64,000 nt of DNA from Lotus japonicus (taxonomy: Eukaryota > Streptophyta > Magnoliopsida > Fabales > Fabaceae), in assembly GCF_012489685.1 (NCBI RefSeq), contig NC_080044.1, positions 80,710,732 through 80,774,731 of the forward strand, read 5' to 3'. A program made the position numbers and the translations under genes. The notes beneath the pieces are model-generated. The model was not told the origin of the DNA, did no database searches, and saw nothing but the letters and a program-made list of their open reading frames with translations. This document shows, in pieces, positions 11,821-22,593 of the stretch; position 1 is the stretch's first letter; each line of letters opens with the position of its first letter.

Positions 11821-12810
11821 ATGCCTGAACCTTCCCCCAAGTACATTCAACACCTCAACCGCACCAAACTCCTCATGAAACCAGCACAATTAGAAGAACA
11901 CACCATTAACAAGAAGCACCCCTGTCCCAGGCTCATTCGAATCCATGTCACCGACGGCGACGCCACCGACTCCGACTCTGACTCCGACACACCCTCCTCC
12001 CAGAAGCGCCGCCGGGTGAAAACCTTCGTTCATGAGGTCACCATTGAATATCAAAACGCTGCTTCCAAGAAGAGAAGCAAGGCCAAACCCAGCACCGCCG
12101 GCGGTCAAGTCCGGCCAGCTCCGGTGGGAGTGTCCCCCGGCAAGAAATTCAGGGGAGTGAGGCAGCGGCCGTGGGGGAAGTGGGCGGCGGAGATAAGAGA
12201 CCCCTGGCGGCGTGTGCGGCGGTGGCTGGGCACCTACAACACAGCTGAAGAAGCCGCCATTGTGTACGATAAAGCCGCCATTGAGCTTCGCGGCTTTAAC
12301 GCGCTTACCAATTTCATTCAGCTGCCGGTGGAAAATAAAAACTCCGGCGAAGAATGTGAAAACGTCAACCTGCTTTCTCCGACCTCTGTTCTTCAGTATT
12401 CTGAGGAAACAACAGAGTCTGACAATGGTGTTTTCGCTCATCCCATGAGAGAATTAAACCATGAATATGAAAACGAAGAATCTGGGAATTCATGTGATCA
12501 AGTTTCAGAAGATAAGTTCGAAACAGAGTCAATCTTTCCCGTTTCAAGTGATGTGGAATTTGACTTTGAGATTCAGAGTGCAATGGATATATTTGACAAT
12601 GCCCATAAAACCATATGGGAATGCATGTTCTTCCCTGATGACAATTTCTCTGATCAAAGCTTTGTCTTTTGCAGTGAAAGTTGTGATTTCAGTTTCCCAA
12701 GTTGGCATAGAGATTATGATCATTTTCAAGATATTGGGGATTTTCTTGTTTCGGATAACAGTTTTGATTCCTTCATTAAACATGATTCTCGTACTTGTAT
12801 TTCCAATTAA
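11821..12810 (+). CDS. Cytokinin response factor, AP2/ERF group VI
   Basis: A single-exon gene of 329 residues, a nuclear transcription factor of the CRF clade. The N-terminal CRF (TEH) region is at about 37-78: [19 protein letters not shown], then a basic QKRRRVK patch and FVHEVTIEY. The AP2/ERF DNA-binding domain runs from about 108 to 166, with [19 protein letters not shown], the WLGTY strand and [14 protein letters not shown] helix. The C-terminal half is acidic and holds SPTSVL (186-191), the putative MAPK site characteristic of this clade. From family knowledge, CRFs act downstream of cytokinin two-component signalling. CRF2-like is suggested by the neighbouring RLK, which also adjoins CRF2 in Arabidopsis as I recall. 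The first ATG follows a CT-rich leader and gives the full CRF domain. Confidence 0.95.
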   Translation: MPEPSPKYIQHLNRTKLLMKPAQLEEHTINKKHPCPRLIRIHVTDGDATDSDSDSDTPSSQKRRRVKTFVHEVTIEYQNAASKKRSKAKPSTAGGQVRPAPVGVSPGKKFRGVRQRPWGKWAAEIRDPWRRVRRWLGTYNTAEEAAIVYDKAAIELRGFNALTNFIQLPVENKNSGEECENVNLLSPTSVLQYSEETTESDNGVFAHPMRELNHEYENEESGNSCDQVSEDKFETESIFPVSSDVEFDFEIQSAMDIFDNAHKTIWECMFFPDDNFSDQSFVFCSESCDFSFPSWHRDYDHFQDIGDFLVSDNSFDSFIKHDSRTCISN

Positions 12811-15609
12811 AATGAAACAAGTTTTGTATTAGGAGGGTTGAATTATTTAGTTTTCATTGGGGTATTAATTGTAATGACTAATTAGTGTTTTAGTAACATT
12901 TAATTTATGTTTTTAAGCTATTTATGTCTCATTTGCATATGTACTTATTGTATTTTACATTGAAATTTCTAAATTAAGAGTTAAGATCAATCATTTGTAA
13001 CTTTTTTCCTTTTTATACATTTAATTAGGTATGTTTGGAAGAGATTTTATTTCAGAAAGCAATATTTTCTTTGAAGAGTTTATTCCTATATTGTATAAGT
13101 CATTGTAAGTGCTTTAAGAAAATGAGAACAATTTGAAAAGAATAATGTCTTTTCTTTATTATCTTTTCAAATTTCTGAATTTAAAAATAATTTTTAGAAA
13201 CAATTTTCAAAATATGTTTTTAATTAAAAGAAAAAATAGAAGAAAAGAAAAACTGTTGGAATGATTTGTGATTTGAAAAATAGAAACAAGAACATGATTT
13301 TAGTTTCAAACTGAAAATAATAATTGATTTAAGAACTAATTTAAAAGATTATTTATATTATACATGGGTTTTTCTGTTATTTAAAACTAAAATTCAGTTT
13401 ATTTAACAATAATCAAACTTACTCAAATAGCTTGGTAATTTCTTTGGTGCTTATTCCAATTGGAGGAGTTTCATGCATTTTGCTTTGATTTGCAATGATT
13501 TCATTTGTAATGAATTTTTTAAATTTACAACTCAATCATTTATAGTCTTAATAATGAGCTATATGATACTACCAGATGCATATTTTCCTCTATAGCTTAT
13601 AGTCTTCTACATTCAAGGTATATATGGTTTTGTGTGTCATACCTTGAGGTATTATTACACTTTCGTAGTAAAGTCTTACACTAAATGACATGTAATGCTC
13701 ACACCTAAATAACCTAAGCTGTTCATTGTCCGTGCTGTATATGTACCCATGAATTGTTAAACTCTGCAATTCTTGTAGTCATAGAGTTTTCTCTGGTGGA
13801 ATCAGTTAATGCCTCCAGCTACACGTACTTCACCAGATATTCAAACCTTACCAGAAAAATTTGCTAGGGGCCGGATAGTTTGGTTCAGAAATTCAGGTTC
13901 TAAAAATTCATCTCGATCATATTGATCTTATTAATTTGACAAAAGAACATTAGGAATTAGCTAGTCAAACACAGACAGAAAGTGAACTCTATCACTTGCT
14001 TCCTCCAATTCCCTTTTCTCTTTTTTGGTTTTTCCGATGCCTAAAGCAATTAAAAGGAAAAAGCCAAATAGAGCATGCCAATAAGCTCGAGTACATAATT
14101 TTGTGTTTTAGCCAAATCGAGGCTTGTTTCAGACTTCCCAAAAAATTCAGAGTAAAAGAATAAGGCAGGATTTCAAGATTGGGCCAAATGGGCAGGTAAA
14201 TAATGAGTTTGAAATTCAGTTCAGAACATAAAACTTTGTTCCATTCCAAAATTACAATAAATTAATTAACTTTTGTTCAAATCAAAATTCACAAATAGTC
14301 TAATTACTCCATGATTCAAGCAATAATGATCAAATTGATTTGGGTTGGATGAATAATTGGTTGAGTTAATTTTGAATAGGAACAAAATCCACTGCAATTA
14401 ACTTTATAAAACTCGTAAAAGCCTCCGATACAGAAAATCTCATTTACTTTTACTTTGAGCATTGATTCATTTACAATTTACTTTCTCTTCTATTTCATTT
14501 TCACTTACCTTCTAGTTCTATCTTTCTCTTATGTTGCAGTCACATCATCTATAATATCTCTTAATTATATTTCTTTTCTTCCTTATCTCATTAGGCGTAG
14601 GTGTATTAGAAGTGTCAACAAAACATTATTGCTTTTACTTTTTACTCACTCTCTCCCTAATTATAAAGTATTCTTCATATAATTATGCTTATTAAGAAAA
14701 CATGTTAATGATGTTAATTAGTGTATTACTATTAAACAAAATTATGCAATCTTTCACGTTTACCATTAATTAAGTATTGAGTTGTGTGGAAAATCGTTAA
14801 CTATTAATGGTAATCAAAATTTCGGCATTACAAAAGTATAATAAATACAATAGGTAAAGCTCTAATCTGAAGGGAAAATTAAAACTCCGATTTGAAGGAG
14901 AAAACCTTCGATCTTGCATGTAGGGAAAAACTTCAATCTTGCACGATTCTAAACATGAGAGGAGATATTCACGCCGGAAGAAAAGGGTTTGTGGGTTAAA
15001 GTGGAGGGCTTTGTGAGTGAAGAAGAGAAGTGAGGATGAAAGGGGTTCCTAGCCAAAATAGGAGCGATCGTCGATGTACCTTCAACGTTGTACACAGTTG
15101 TGGCTAAGAAACACTGTCGTTGCTTAGAAAAGAAGTTGGCCATGTGAGCGCCAATGGAGGGAGGAAGTTGCAGCGCCGAGGCTAAAAGAATGAAGGAAAA
15201 AAAAGGTTGAAGATGTGCTCGACGGCCATGGCTAGGGTTTGAGAGAGAAGAAAGAAAAATGAGGAAGAAGGAGAGGGAGAGAGAGTCGTGGCTAGGGTTT
15301 GAGGAAAGGGAGAAGAAAGAGGCTACTTAAAGGGCAACATGTTCAAGTGGTTTTCCCACCGTTGGGGGCGGTATTGACCGATTGAACTGATATTTTTTGC
15401 CCGTTGGGCTCTTCTACTTTTTCTAATCCATTTTTACTCTTCTTTTTTTCATTTTGCCCGCTTTTGGTTTTTATTTTATTTTATTTTATTATTTGGGTCA
15501 TTTTAAAATATAGTTTCGTTTGAAGCATATATTTATCCTTTAAATAAAATTTTTCACGTTAGCAACAATTTAACGCGTAAAAAATATATATGAAGTATTA
15601 TAGGAATAT
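12811..15609. other. Spacer without a supported gene
   Basis: 12811-13800 is CRF 3'UTR and AT-rich DNA. 13800-14850 has no domain-bearing ORF. 14870-15400 is noticeably less AT-rich, with several GGCTAGGGTTTGAG-type words (15231 and 15291) and purine-rich runs. It looks like part of a repeat, but I could not find paired termini. The 64-codon minus-strand ORF at 14949-15143 has no recognisable similarity. Confidence 0.45.
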
Positions 15610-15792
15610 GAGAAAAAGTTTGATGCACCGACGGTGTAAAGTTTATTTACACCGTCAACCAATCAGATTTCAAGGATATGCCACGTCAATTAATGAAATT
15701 AAATGAAAAAATAGATTTTCTCACATCATTGAAATCTGATTGGTTGACGGTGTAAAATAGCTTTACACCGTCGGTGCATCAAAATTAAACTC
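15610..15792. mobile_element. MULE-type MITE, copy 2 of the GAG..TGCACYGACGGTGTAAA family
   Basis: This 183-bp element is flanked by the exact 9-bp duplication TAGGAATAT (15601-15609 and 15793-15801). The arms GATGCACCGACGGTGTAAAG and ACACCGTCAACCAATCAGAT are mirrored almost perfectly on the other side. The two halves pair along most of their length, leaving an AT-rich loop with the word CAATTAATGAAATTAAAT that is shared with the copy at 1346-1559. Confidence 0.85.
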
Positions 15793-16865
15793 TAGGAATA
15801 TTAGGTGAGAATAAATAATGTAAATATATGGGGTGGTGTGAGATCAATAAAAAGTAAAATAAGGTATATATTATTAGAGCAAAATACTTTAAAAATAAAA
15901 CTATTAGAGCAAAATATGTATCTGCATTTTATAGGCCCACAAAAGTGATAAAATATCAATTTAAAATATTAAGATTGGAGATGCTCTAGTGACTAGTAGT
16001 CTAATGGCATTCGAACTATGAGCATAATGATGCATAAATGGAATAATTAGAAATTATCTTCACTCTTCGTAACACCAACATTCTTACAAGGGGAAATTGA
16101 CTACTAAAGACGTGTGTGTGTTGAGACTTGAGAGGGGAAATTGACTAAAGAGTGAAGATGTTAGTTAGTATGTGAGAAAGTGGCAGTGTTTGGTCACTGT
16201 CTGGTTGATCAAGGATTGCAGGTTCGATTTCATCAATTTCAAAAAAAACTTGCTGGCTCCCATAGAAGAATGAATGTCCTACTTCTTCTTTTTTTTTTTT
16301 TTTTGGTCAAGAGAATGTCCTACTTCAAACTTCAAATTACTGGGATCTTTGGAACTCAGCCACCACTTGTCGCTTAAAGGGCTCAGGCCCTGAGCCCCTG
16401 ACACTGTGAATGCTTCCCCTTTCTCCCTTCCCATGTTCTCCATCAGATTTGGTCCCCATGCACCCTCATACTTTTTTATTTATTTATTTATGTCCCCACC
16501 CTGATACTGTGCATTAGGTATATATGTATGTACATTTTTGCTTGTTTACATTTATTTGACACCCTAATTATATATCTAGCACCCCAAAAATAGAAAACAT
16601 TTAACACCATTATATTATCATTTTTCTAACTTAAAATTGACTAATGACATTGAAAATACACCAAGAGGCAAGAGCAATTCTGATTTAATATACAAATACT
16701 AGTATGTACACATACAATAGGGATAAATACAAAATTACAAATACCACAGAACACAAACTCCGTATGGTACAAAACTCAAAGAATGGGAGAAACTTAAGCC
16801 CACAATCTACATTGATTTACAGTACAAGGGCCCAATGCTGTTAAAAAGGCTGAATTATTGATTAA
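15793..16865. other. Spacer between MITE and phytocyanin 3' end
   Basis: AT-rich DNA without a supported gene. 16180-16280 contains GCAGGTTCGATTTC, loosely like a tRNA-type B box, but no matching A box was found. 16700-16865 is probably the 3'UTR of the minus-strand phytocyanin gene. Confidence 0.4.
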
Positions 16866-17502
16866 TTAATGGGAGCTGGGCTTTCCCTGAGGAACAGTAA
16901 TTGCGATCTTTTGGCCTCCCTCGCAATGTTTGCCCACGGAATTTATGAAGAAATAGTCACCGGGCTTGTCCAAAGAAATGATGGTGTCTCCTCTGAAGAA
17001 CGTGCTTATGGTTTTTCTGGTAGTGCAATGATCGTAGTCATCCTTGTTTACTTGTAACACAGTGTTCAGCCCGGGCCTGTACTTAAAACCTGCAATAAAC
17101 AAAAAGGATACATGCACTTCATTAGTTTGCAAATAGTTAAACAAAACTTAATGTAGCTAGAAAAGCAATGGCTTGCTCAAGTGGAATTCAAATAGTTTGT
17201 CCCATTTAATATCTCATTTTCTGTCACACAAATAAAATTTTAAATATGAAATGAAAAAAGTTTATGCGAATGAATCATTAATTGAGGAAACAGAAGTGTT
17301 AGCACATACGGAGTTCGTCACCAACAGCAAAATTTTGCTTCTTGGCCCAGGTACCGTAAAAAGTTGAGTAATTGGGCAAACTCCAACCCGTTTGGTCTCC
17401 AATAATGTGAATTTTTGAACTCACAGGCACCAATGTAATGAAGCCAATCATGGCAAAGATGAAGAAACTAAGGTGCATTTTCTCGGCCATTTTTTCCTCC
17501 AA
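16866..17502 (-). CDS. Early-nodulin-like / plantacyanin-type phytocyanin lacking copper ligands
   Basis: Minus strand, two exons: 17502-17310 and 17089-16866, 138 residues (134 if the second ATG at 17490 is used). The splice joins GDEL to RFKYRPGL with one reading phase. An N-terminal signal peptide ends near SSK. The mature part has the phytocyanin pattern: GDQTGW, WAKKQNFAVGDEL, DYDHC, FFRGDT, KPGDYFF and KHCEGGQKIAI. The fold cysteines are kept (DYDHC and KHCEGG). Of the four type-1 copper ligands, the first His is Asn (GLNTV), the Cys is Asn (FFINSVG) and the axial Met is Gln (EGGQ); only one His remains. Copper binding is thus unlikely. There is no hydrophobic GPI tail, so it is probably a secreted apoplastic protein. 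It is divergent from the CHCH gene that starts 716 bases away. Confidence 0.88.
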
Positions 17503-18200
17503 CTTGTGTTTGTGTTGGCTTTTTCCTGAACTTGTGATGATATCTGATGGAAAAAGTTGGGATTGAATTGCAGGTAGTGCTCACTAAAATTGGCATTTTC
17601 CTTTTAGCTCTGTGGTTTAATTTCATTAGGAAACTCACTATCCTTGACCATGTCCAATTATGGCTCAGAAAGGAGAACGGCTCAGTTTCAAGTCTTGAAA
17701 TGAGGAGGGGGTAAATATTAATGGAATGGGAGTGCTTTCAGTGCTATCAAGAAACATAAAACAAGAGGCTCACAATCAACCAAGTTTTTATTAAAAGAAT
17801 TTGATTAAAAAGTTTAAACAAATGCTTTTAACCACTAATCAACTATCTCAAAAAAACAAAAACAAAAACCACTAATCAACACCACTTACATATGAAATTT
17901 TTACTAATCCACTATAATTTTGTATAACAATTTATATTCACATATTTTTTTCATTTTACCCCGATTATTTTTTTCTATCCCGTCACAAATTATATATTTC
18001 ACATTTTTTTTCTATTATTTGAGGCGTGGCTAAATTATTCTTTTCTAGATTATTCTTTTTCCGGAAAAAGTGAGAAAACACGTGGTAAGAAACAGGAGGA
18101 GCACACATGTGAGCAGTAATAAATAATAAAAATTGCGTACCCAAACCCAGTTGGTGTCATAAGAAGGGTTTAATTTAATTGAATTTTAAGCTATATCCTA
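17503..18200. other. Divergent intergenic region between phytocyanin (-) and CHCH gene (+)
   Basis: About 700 bases with no coding region, presumably holding both promoters. 17800-18060 is AT-rich. Confidence 0.5.
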
Positions 18201-18209
18201 AAACCCTAA
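18201..18209 (+). promoter_or_regulatory. Telo-box upstream of CHCH start
   Basis: AAACCCTAA lies ten bases before the CHCH ATG. This motif (telo-box) is common near transcription starts of plant translation and mitochondrial genes. The match is exact, but function is inferred. Confidence 0.5.
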
Positions 18210-18218
18210 AATTCGAGA

Positions 18219-19065
18219 ATGGAAGAACAAGGTGCAGCGAAACCAGTGTGTGCAGAAGAAGCTTTGAATCTGCTGAATTGCGTTGCTCAATCTTCCTACG
18301 ATCAAGACAAATGCCTTCACCTTCTCAATTCTTTGCGCGACTGCGTGCTTGCCAAGGTACTTTTTGTTTCCCTTTCATAAGGGCTTTTGATTTTGGCTTT
18401 AGAATTAGTTGTACAAGTATTTCCAAAATCCAAACAAGCACACTAATAGCATGTTTCTTTAGTTGTGTTTGAAGAGTTAGAATCGATTCTACTTTTACAA
18501 AAGCTAAGGAAAGTAGCTTCTTCTAACCATGATTTTGATTTCACCATGAATTCTCAGTGAGTTTCCAACTTTCCATACATACAATAGGGGGTTATGTTCC
18601 CCCCAACTAGTTCCTTATTGTTCTTTTAGTTGTTATGTGACTGTTGGTTCATTTTAGTTCTTTTCATGTTTTGATAAAACTTGAAATGTGTTGAATGGAC
18701 TCTAGACGATAAGTTTGTCATAGATTCTTGTAAGGTATCAAAATGGATTGAGAGAGGGAGGAAGAAAATTATCTCTTGAGAGAAAGTAATGGCTTTGCCT
18801 TTGCCTTTGTCTTCAGAGAAACTTTAGTCTGATATGGATGCAATATAATTATGCACTTCAGAGTTGATTCATTGTTTATGGCATTGCCTTTTCCTTCCAA
18901 CTTAATTTCTGGATATATTTTAAGTTCATGTACACAGATGTTTGCACTTGTTGATGCATTTTCTGTTTCTTAAGTTGAATTTGTTTTCTGTCTCAACAGA
19001 AAGTGAAGAAGTTTTCCTTAGCTGGACAAGAACAACAGGAAACTAAGCCGAGTAGTAGTAACTAA
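18219..19065 (+). CDS. Small twin-CX9C (CHCH, Cox19-like) protein
   Basis: Two exons, 18219-18356 and 19000-19065, give a 67-residue protein. Exon 1 encodes 46 residues, ending in CVLAK before a GTACTT donor. Exon 2 follows a CTCAACAG acceptor and ends GQEQQETKPSSSN. It contains CAEEALNLLNC and CLHLLNSLRDC, two CX9C motifs that would form the disulfide-locked helical hairpin of CHCH proteins. Such proteins enter the mitochondrial intermembrane space through the Mia40/Erv1 relay, and many assist respiratory-complex or copper-centre assembly. From memory, Arabidopsis At4g23760 next to CRF2 is a Cox19-like CHCH protein, consistent with position. Neither exon stands out as a long ORF, so the gene is easily missed. 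The 643-bp intron carries a degraded MITE near 18445-18600. Confidence 0.85.
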
Positions 19066-19681
19066 GGAGGCTTAATCATGTATTGGTATCCCTGATTGGC
19101 TGATTCTCAAGGCCCTTATAATTTATACTTTCATGTATCATCCCCTCACATGACACTAATCCATATTTACCCTTTCCCCCCCTGTTTTGATGTGCAGAAG
19201 CTATTCAGTTTCAAATATGAATTTCATTTATCCACAAATAACTCTGATTTTGACAATTTTTTGGTTTCAATTTAAGGTGAAATCCATGGCATGTATCTTC
19301 GTCGTTGAATGTTATGCTAGTTGTTTGTGTTCTTACTCACCTTAATCACAATTTGTGGCTCAGGGTTAACCTAGCACAAGATTTCCAGTTTACTTTGATC
19401 AGCATTTTTTAGTTGATCAGCTTAAACAGAACACTTTGGCAAGTTGCAATGATATTCATATCCTGTTACGGTTGTATGTGTTAGTTAACCGAAACTAGGA
19501 CTCTGAGCATTCTAATGAATGAATTTCTGATTCTACATGATAATTTGGATCAATATGGGACAAGATAACCATATTATCTAACTGATGGTTAATGGTCAAT
19601 TGACCAAACTCAACTTGAAGAAATTTTTATTATCCGTTTGCTTAAATTCATATAGAAGTTTATACATAGTTTACAAAAGGT
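19066..19681. other. CHCH 3'UTR and spacer
   Basis: No coding region or repeat with clear ends is seen. The 3'UTR of the CHCH gene probably occupies the first 200-300 bases. Confidence 0.45.
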
Positions 19682-21165
19682 ATGTGATTGTGCAAAAGTG
19701 GTTCTCAATGTTTAAAATAAGCAGTCGACATCTTGGATCTTGTTGCCATGAGCGAAATTAGTCCATCCGTCCATCTTCGTTAGTTGACTAACAGAATGTG
19801 CTGATGTGTCATTTTTTTACCACTTAAACATTTGTTTTTTTTCTTTCTATGTCATCAAGTTCAACCCCACCATCTTCTTTCCTCTCACTACCACAACACC
19901 ACTACCACACCACTACCACTACCTTCTCAACCACACTTCTTCCACCACCACTCAACCACCACACTCCTCCACCACTGTGAGATACACAATCAAGGGAGGA
20001 TATGAGAGAAGAATAAGCTAAGACTCTCCTCAAAACCCCATTTCCCAAAAACAAATCTCTACTTTCTCCAAATCCATTTTCCAATTTCCAACATATTCGA
20101 TTAAAGAAGGTTAAAGAGAACAAAATAAGCAGAGGAAATTTTGCATTGCTCATCTTCATCTTAATCAAACAAAACCCTAAAATAATACTCAAACCTAGAA
20201 AAAGCTTGAACCTTCGGTCGAAGAAAATGGTGCACCCGACAGAGAAAGCTTGAATATGAAGATCCATACTAGAAAACTAAAAGAACAATAGCAGGTGAGG
20301 GCGAATAGGGGGTGTGAAAAAGGAAGAGACCTAGAACCTAGATATGGTGGGAGTGGGGCGGGGGTGAAATTAATTAATTTAGGGATTCGCCACCACATGC
20401 AACACATGATTACATGCCTTGGTTCTTTCAACAACGAATAACAGTCTCTGAACGTGATTGCATGCCTTGATAGCTGTCTTCAAATGCAATTTGTCTAGGC
20501 TACGTTGTCGTCACTGGGATTGTCTATGTCGTCTCCATTGTTCGGACAAGGTTGGGTTTGTGGAGGTCAAATCTGTGATAGTGATACAGGTTATCTGACT
20601 TGAGCGATGGACGATGTGATGGTATTGGTTGGTAGCTTGTCTCGAGTGGTTATGACTTATGAGTTTGATGGTTTCGATGGCTAGGTTCTTCTATGATAAA
20701 ACATGGTGTTGGTTGTTTTGGTTTAGAGGGAGGTTGTGTTGGATGCATTAATTGTGATTTGAGGGTTTGGAAAGGATGCAAGTTTGGTGTATAACTGTAT
20801 ATTAAGGTCTGGGAAGTCGCAGTTATTGTTGATGGTGGGTTTGAACAACTCTTCAGGCTTAAGATTGACGCAGGTCTAATGTGAATTGAGGGTTGGTCAC
20901 AGTGAGTTAGGATGAAGATAAAGATGAGCTTAGTGTTTTGGTGGGGGGGGGGGGTGGGGGGGGGGGAAATAAGGTTTTAATCATTATTTATCCGGATGGC
21001 ATGGTAACATAAGGTGGCACATCAATTAATGATGTACACATCAGCACATTCCATTAGTCAGTTGATGGAGATGGACATAATGAAGGACTGATTTCTCTCA
21101 CAGCAAAAAAATTCGGGATGTTGACCTCATTTTGAATATTGAAGATCACTTTTGCACAATCACAT
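19682..21165. mobile_element. Non-autonomous TIR element, ~1.48 kb
   Basis: The ends are inverted repeats of about 120 bases. Left ATGTGATTGTGCAAAAGTG recurs inverted at 21147-21165, and left GTCCATC..GTTAGTTGACTAACAGAATGTGCTGATGTG recurs inverted, with changes, at about 21030-21080. The interior has CCACCACTACC-like low-complexity sequence (19880-19975), no transposase, and a G-rich run (20943-20966). A second copy of ACAATCACATTAGATT lies just outside the right end (21186-21201). No clear target duplication was found, so the superfamily is unresolved. Confidence 0.65.
20943..20966. repeat. Poly-G tract
   Basis: About 23 G residues are interrupted by a single T. Its length in an assembly is unreliable. 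Confidence 0.8.
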
Positions 21166-21624
21166 TAGATTTTTTTTTTGGTTACACAATCACATTAGAT
21201 TAAACTCAAAAGTGCAATTATGCCTTTTTAAAAAAGTTGACAAAACTCTAAGGTTAAGAAATTGTTTTTACAGGTATTCAAACACATTAAATTTTCTTAT
21301 GAGTTTCAAGAAAATAACCGCTTTCTACCTTGGAGTAGTTTATTTCTGATGGTTGTCTCTCATAATGGCAGAAGCAAGATTATCCTTACATTAATAATAG
21401 CGAAAACATAGACAATAATATCTAGGTCTGTCACTCAAATGAATGTGACATTGCTACCACAAAGCACTAAATTGCACAAATCCCATTCAACCCTGGAAAA
21501 AAAACATGAAACCTCTGCACAATCTCAATCAGTTTCATATCATAATCACATTCCCCCCTGCTTGCACGAAACATGTTAATCTAAGTCATAAAAAACAAAA
21601 CCGACATCCTTCATTGCTTGAAAT
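21166..21624. other. Spacer and AG-peptide 3'UTR
   Basis: No gene is supported. The part next to 21625 is probably the 3'UTR of the minus-strand AG-peptide gene. Confidence 0.4.
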
Positions 21625-22593
21625 TCAAAAGCTGGAGGAAATGTCAGCCGAGTGGATAAGGTATGTGAGTACCAGAGCCAACAACATCAACACATATGCA
21701 ACACCTTGATCAACAGCCGACCCTGAATAACCCAACAGAAGAGTAAATTCAAAATAATGCAGAACAATAATCTTGATATTCATTTCCTACAAAAAATTTA
21801 TACAGGGTGGGGTGGGGTAGCTCAGTTGACAACAGAAGCAGAATGTGATGGAAAGTTTTTGGGTTCAATCTCCACAAAATTCACCCCCTACACCCTCAGA
21901 GGGATTAAGAGTCTTATCTGTAACTAAATTCCGGATTCATAACAGTCGATATGGGAAGGATGATTGGATACCAAGCGGTTTATAAGAAAAAAAACCACTT
22001 ACAAATATCAAATTGCCTGAATCTAAAAAATCTCAATTATTTCCTAGCTAAACCCTGGAATGTCACATCCAATAGTTGGTTGTGAGACTAATCCTCAGCT
22101 ACATTATCAGCACACTAAACGGTGGAGACTAACCTTTCATAGAATTTCTGGCTTTAGATATTTAAATTCATATTATGTCCCTAATCCATATCTAACTCCA
22201 AATATTTGAACAAAAATTAAAGATTTAGGGTTTCTAATGAAACGAAATTGGGAAATTTTAGAATTACAGAAACTAAATTAGTTTGAAGATTCAATTCACA
22301 CAAAGCCTAGGTATGAAAAAATCAAATAAACCGTATTAAAATAATGCATATACATAATGTGGTTAATCCAAAGGAAGCATGAAAACGAAACTATGAACTA
22401 TCCAGATCCAAACAATCGAAAATGGTATAAGCAAAGTTGATATCAGATCTGCGTAGAAAACATTACCGTCACTGGTAGGAGCAGGTGCAGGTGCCGGAGT
22501 CTGAGCATTGACGGCGGCAGGGACAGAAAGGGCGAAAATGAGAGCGGCGATCATGGCCACAATTCCGAATCCGAAAGAGTTTTTGGGACCCAT
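21625..22593 (-). CDS. Arabinogalactan peptide (AG-peptide, AGP16/20 type)
   Basis: Minus strand, exons 22593-22467 and 21722-21625, 74 residues. The splice after TSD rebuilds TSDGSAVDQG. A signal peptide (1-30, ending AAVNA) precedes a very short mature core, QTPAPAPAPTSDG, whose Ala-Pro repeats are the expected hydroxyproline arabinogalactosylation sites. A C-terminal hydrophobic segment (QGVAYVLMLLALVLTYLIH) followed by the short tail SADISSSF acts as the GPI-anchor signal in this family, so the final product would be a glycosylated peptide of about a dozen residues on the outer plasma membrane. The tail after LIH resembles the AGP16/20/41 subgroup. The 744-bp intron contains a SINE-like insertion. 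Confidence 0.92.
21803..21995 (+). mobile_element. tRNA-derived SINE in AG-peptide intron
   Basis: The segment opens with a tRNA-like head: GGTAGCTCAGTTGAC (A box, about 21816-21830) and GGTTCAATCTCC (B box, 21862-21873), with the ~35-base spacing of an RNA polymerase III promoter. It is followed by an unrelated body and an A-rich end (21985-21995). The head cannot fold into a full tRNA cloverleaf. I found no clear target duplication. Confidence 0.6.

Noticed and set aside
11890..12441. 183-codon minus-strand ORF opposite the CRF gene
   Set aside because: It lies antisense to the AP2 region, where GC-rich codon use removes stops; it has no domain and no promoter of its own.
16180..16280. Second SINE or tRNA-like element
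   Set aside because: Only a loose B-box-like word was seen; no A box at the right spacing.
21816..21880. Possible functional tRNA gene
   Set aside because: A and B boxes are present, but the acceptor, D and anticodon stems cannot be paired; better read as a tRNA-derived SINE.
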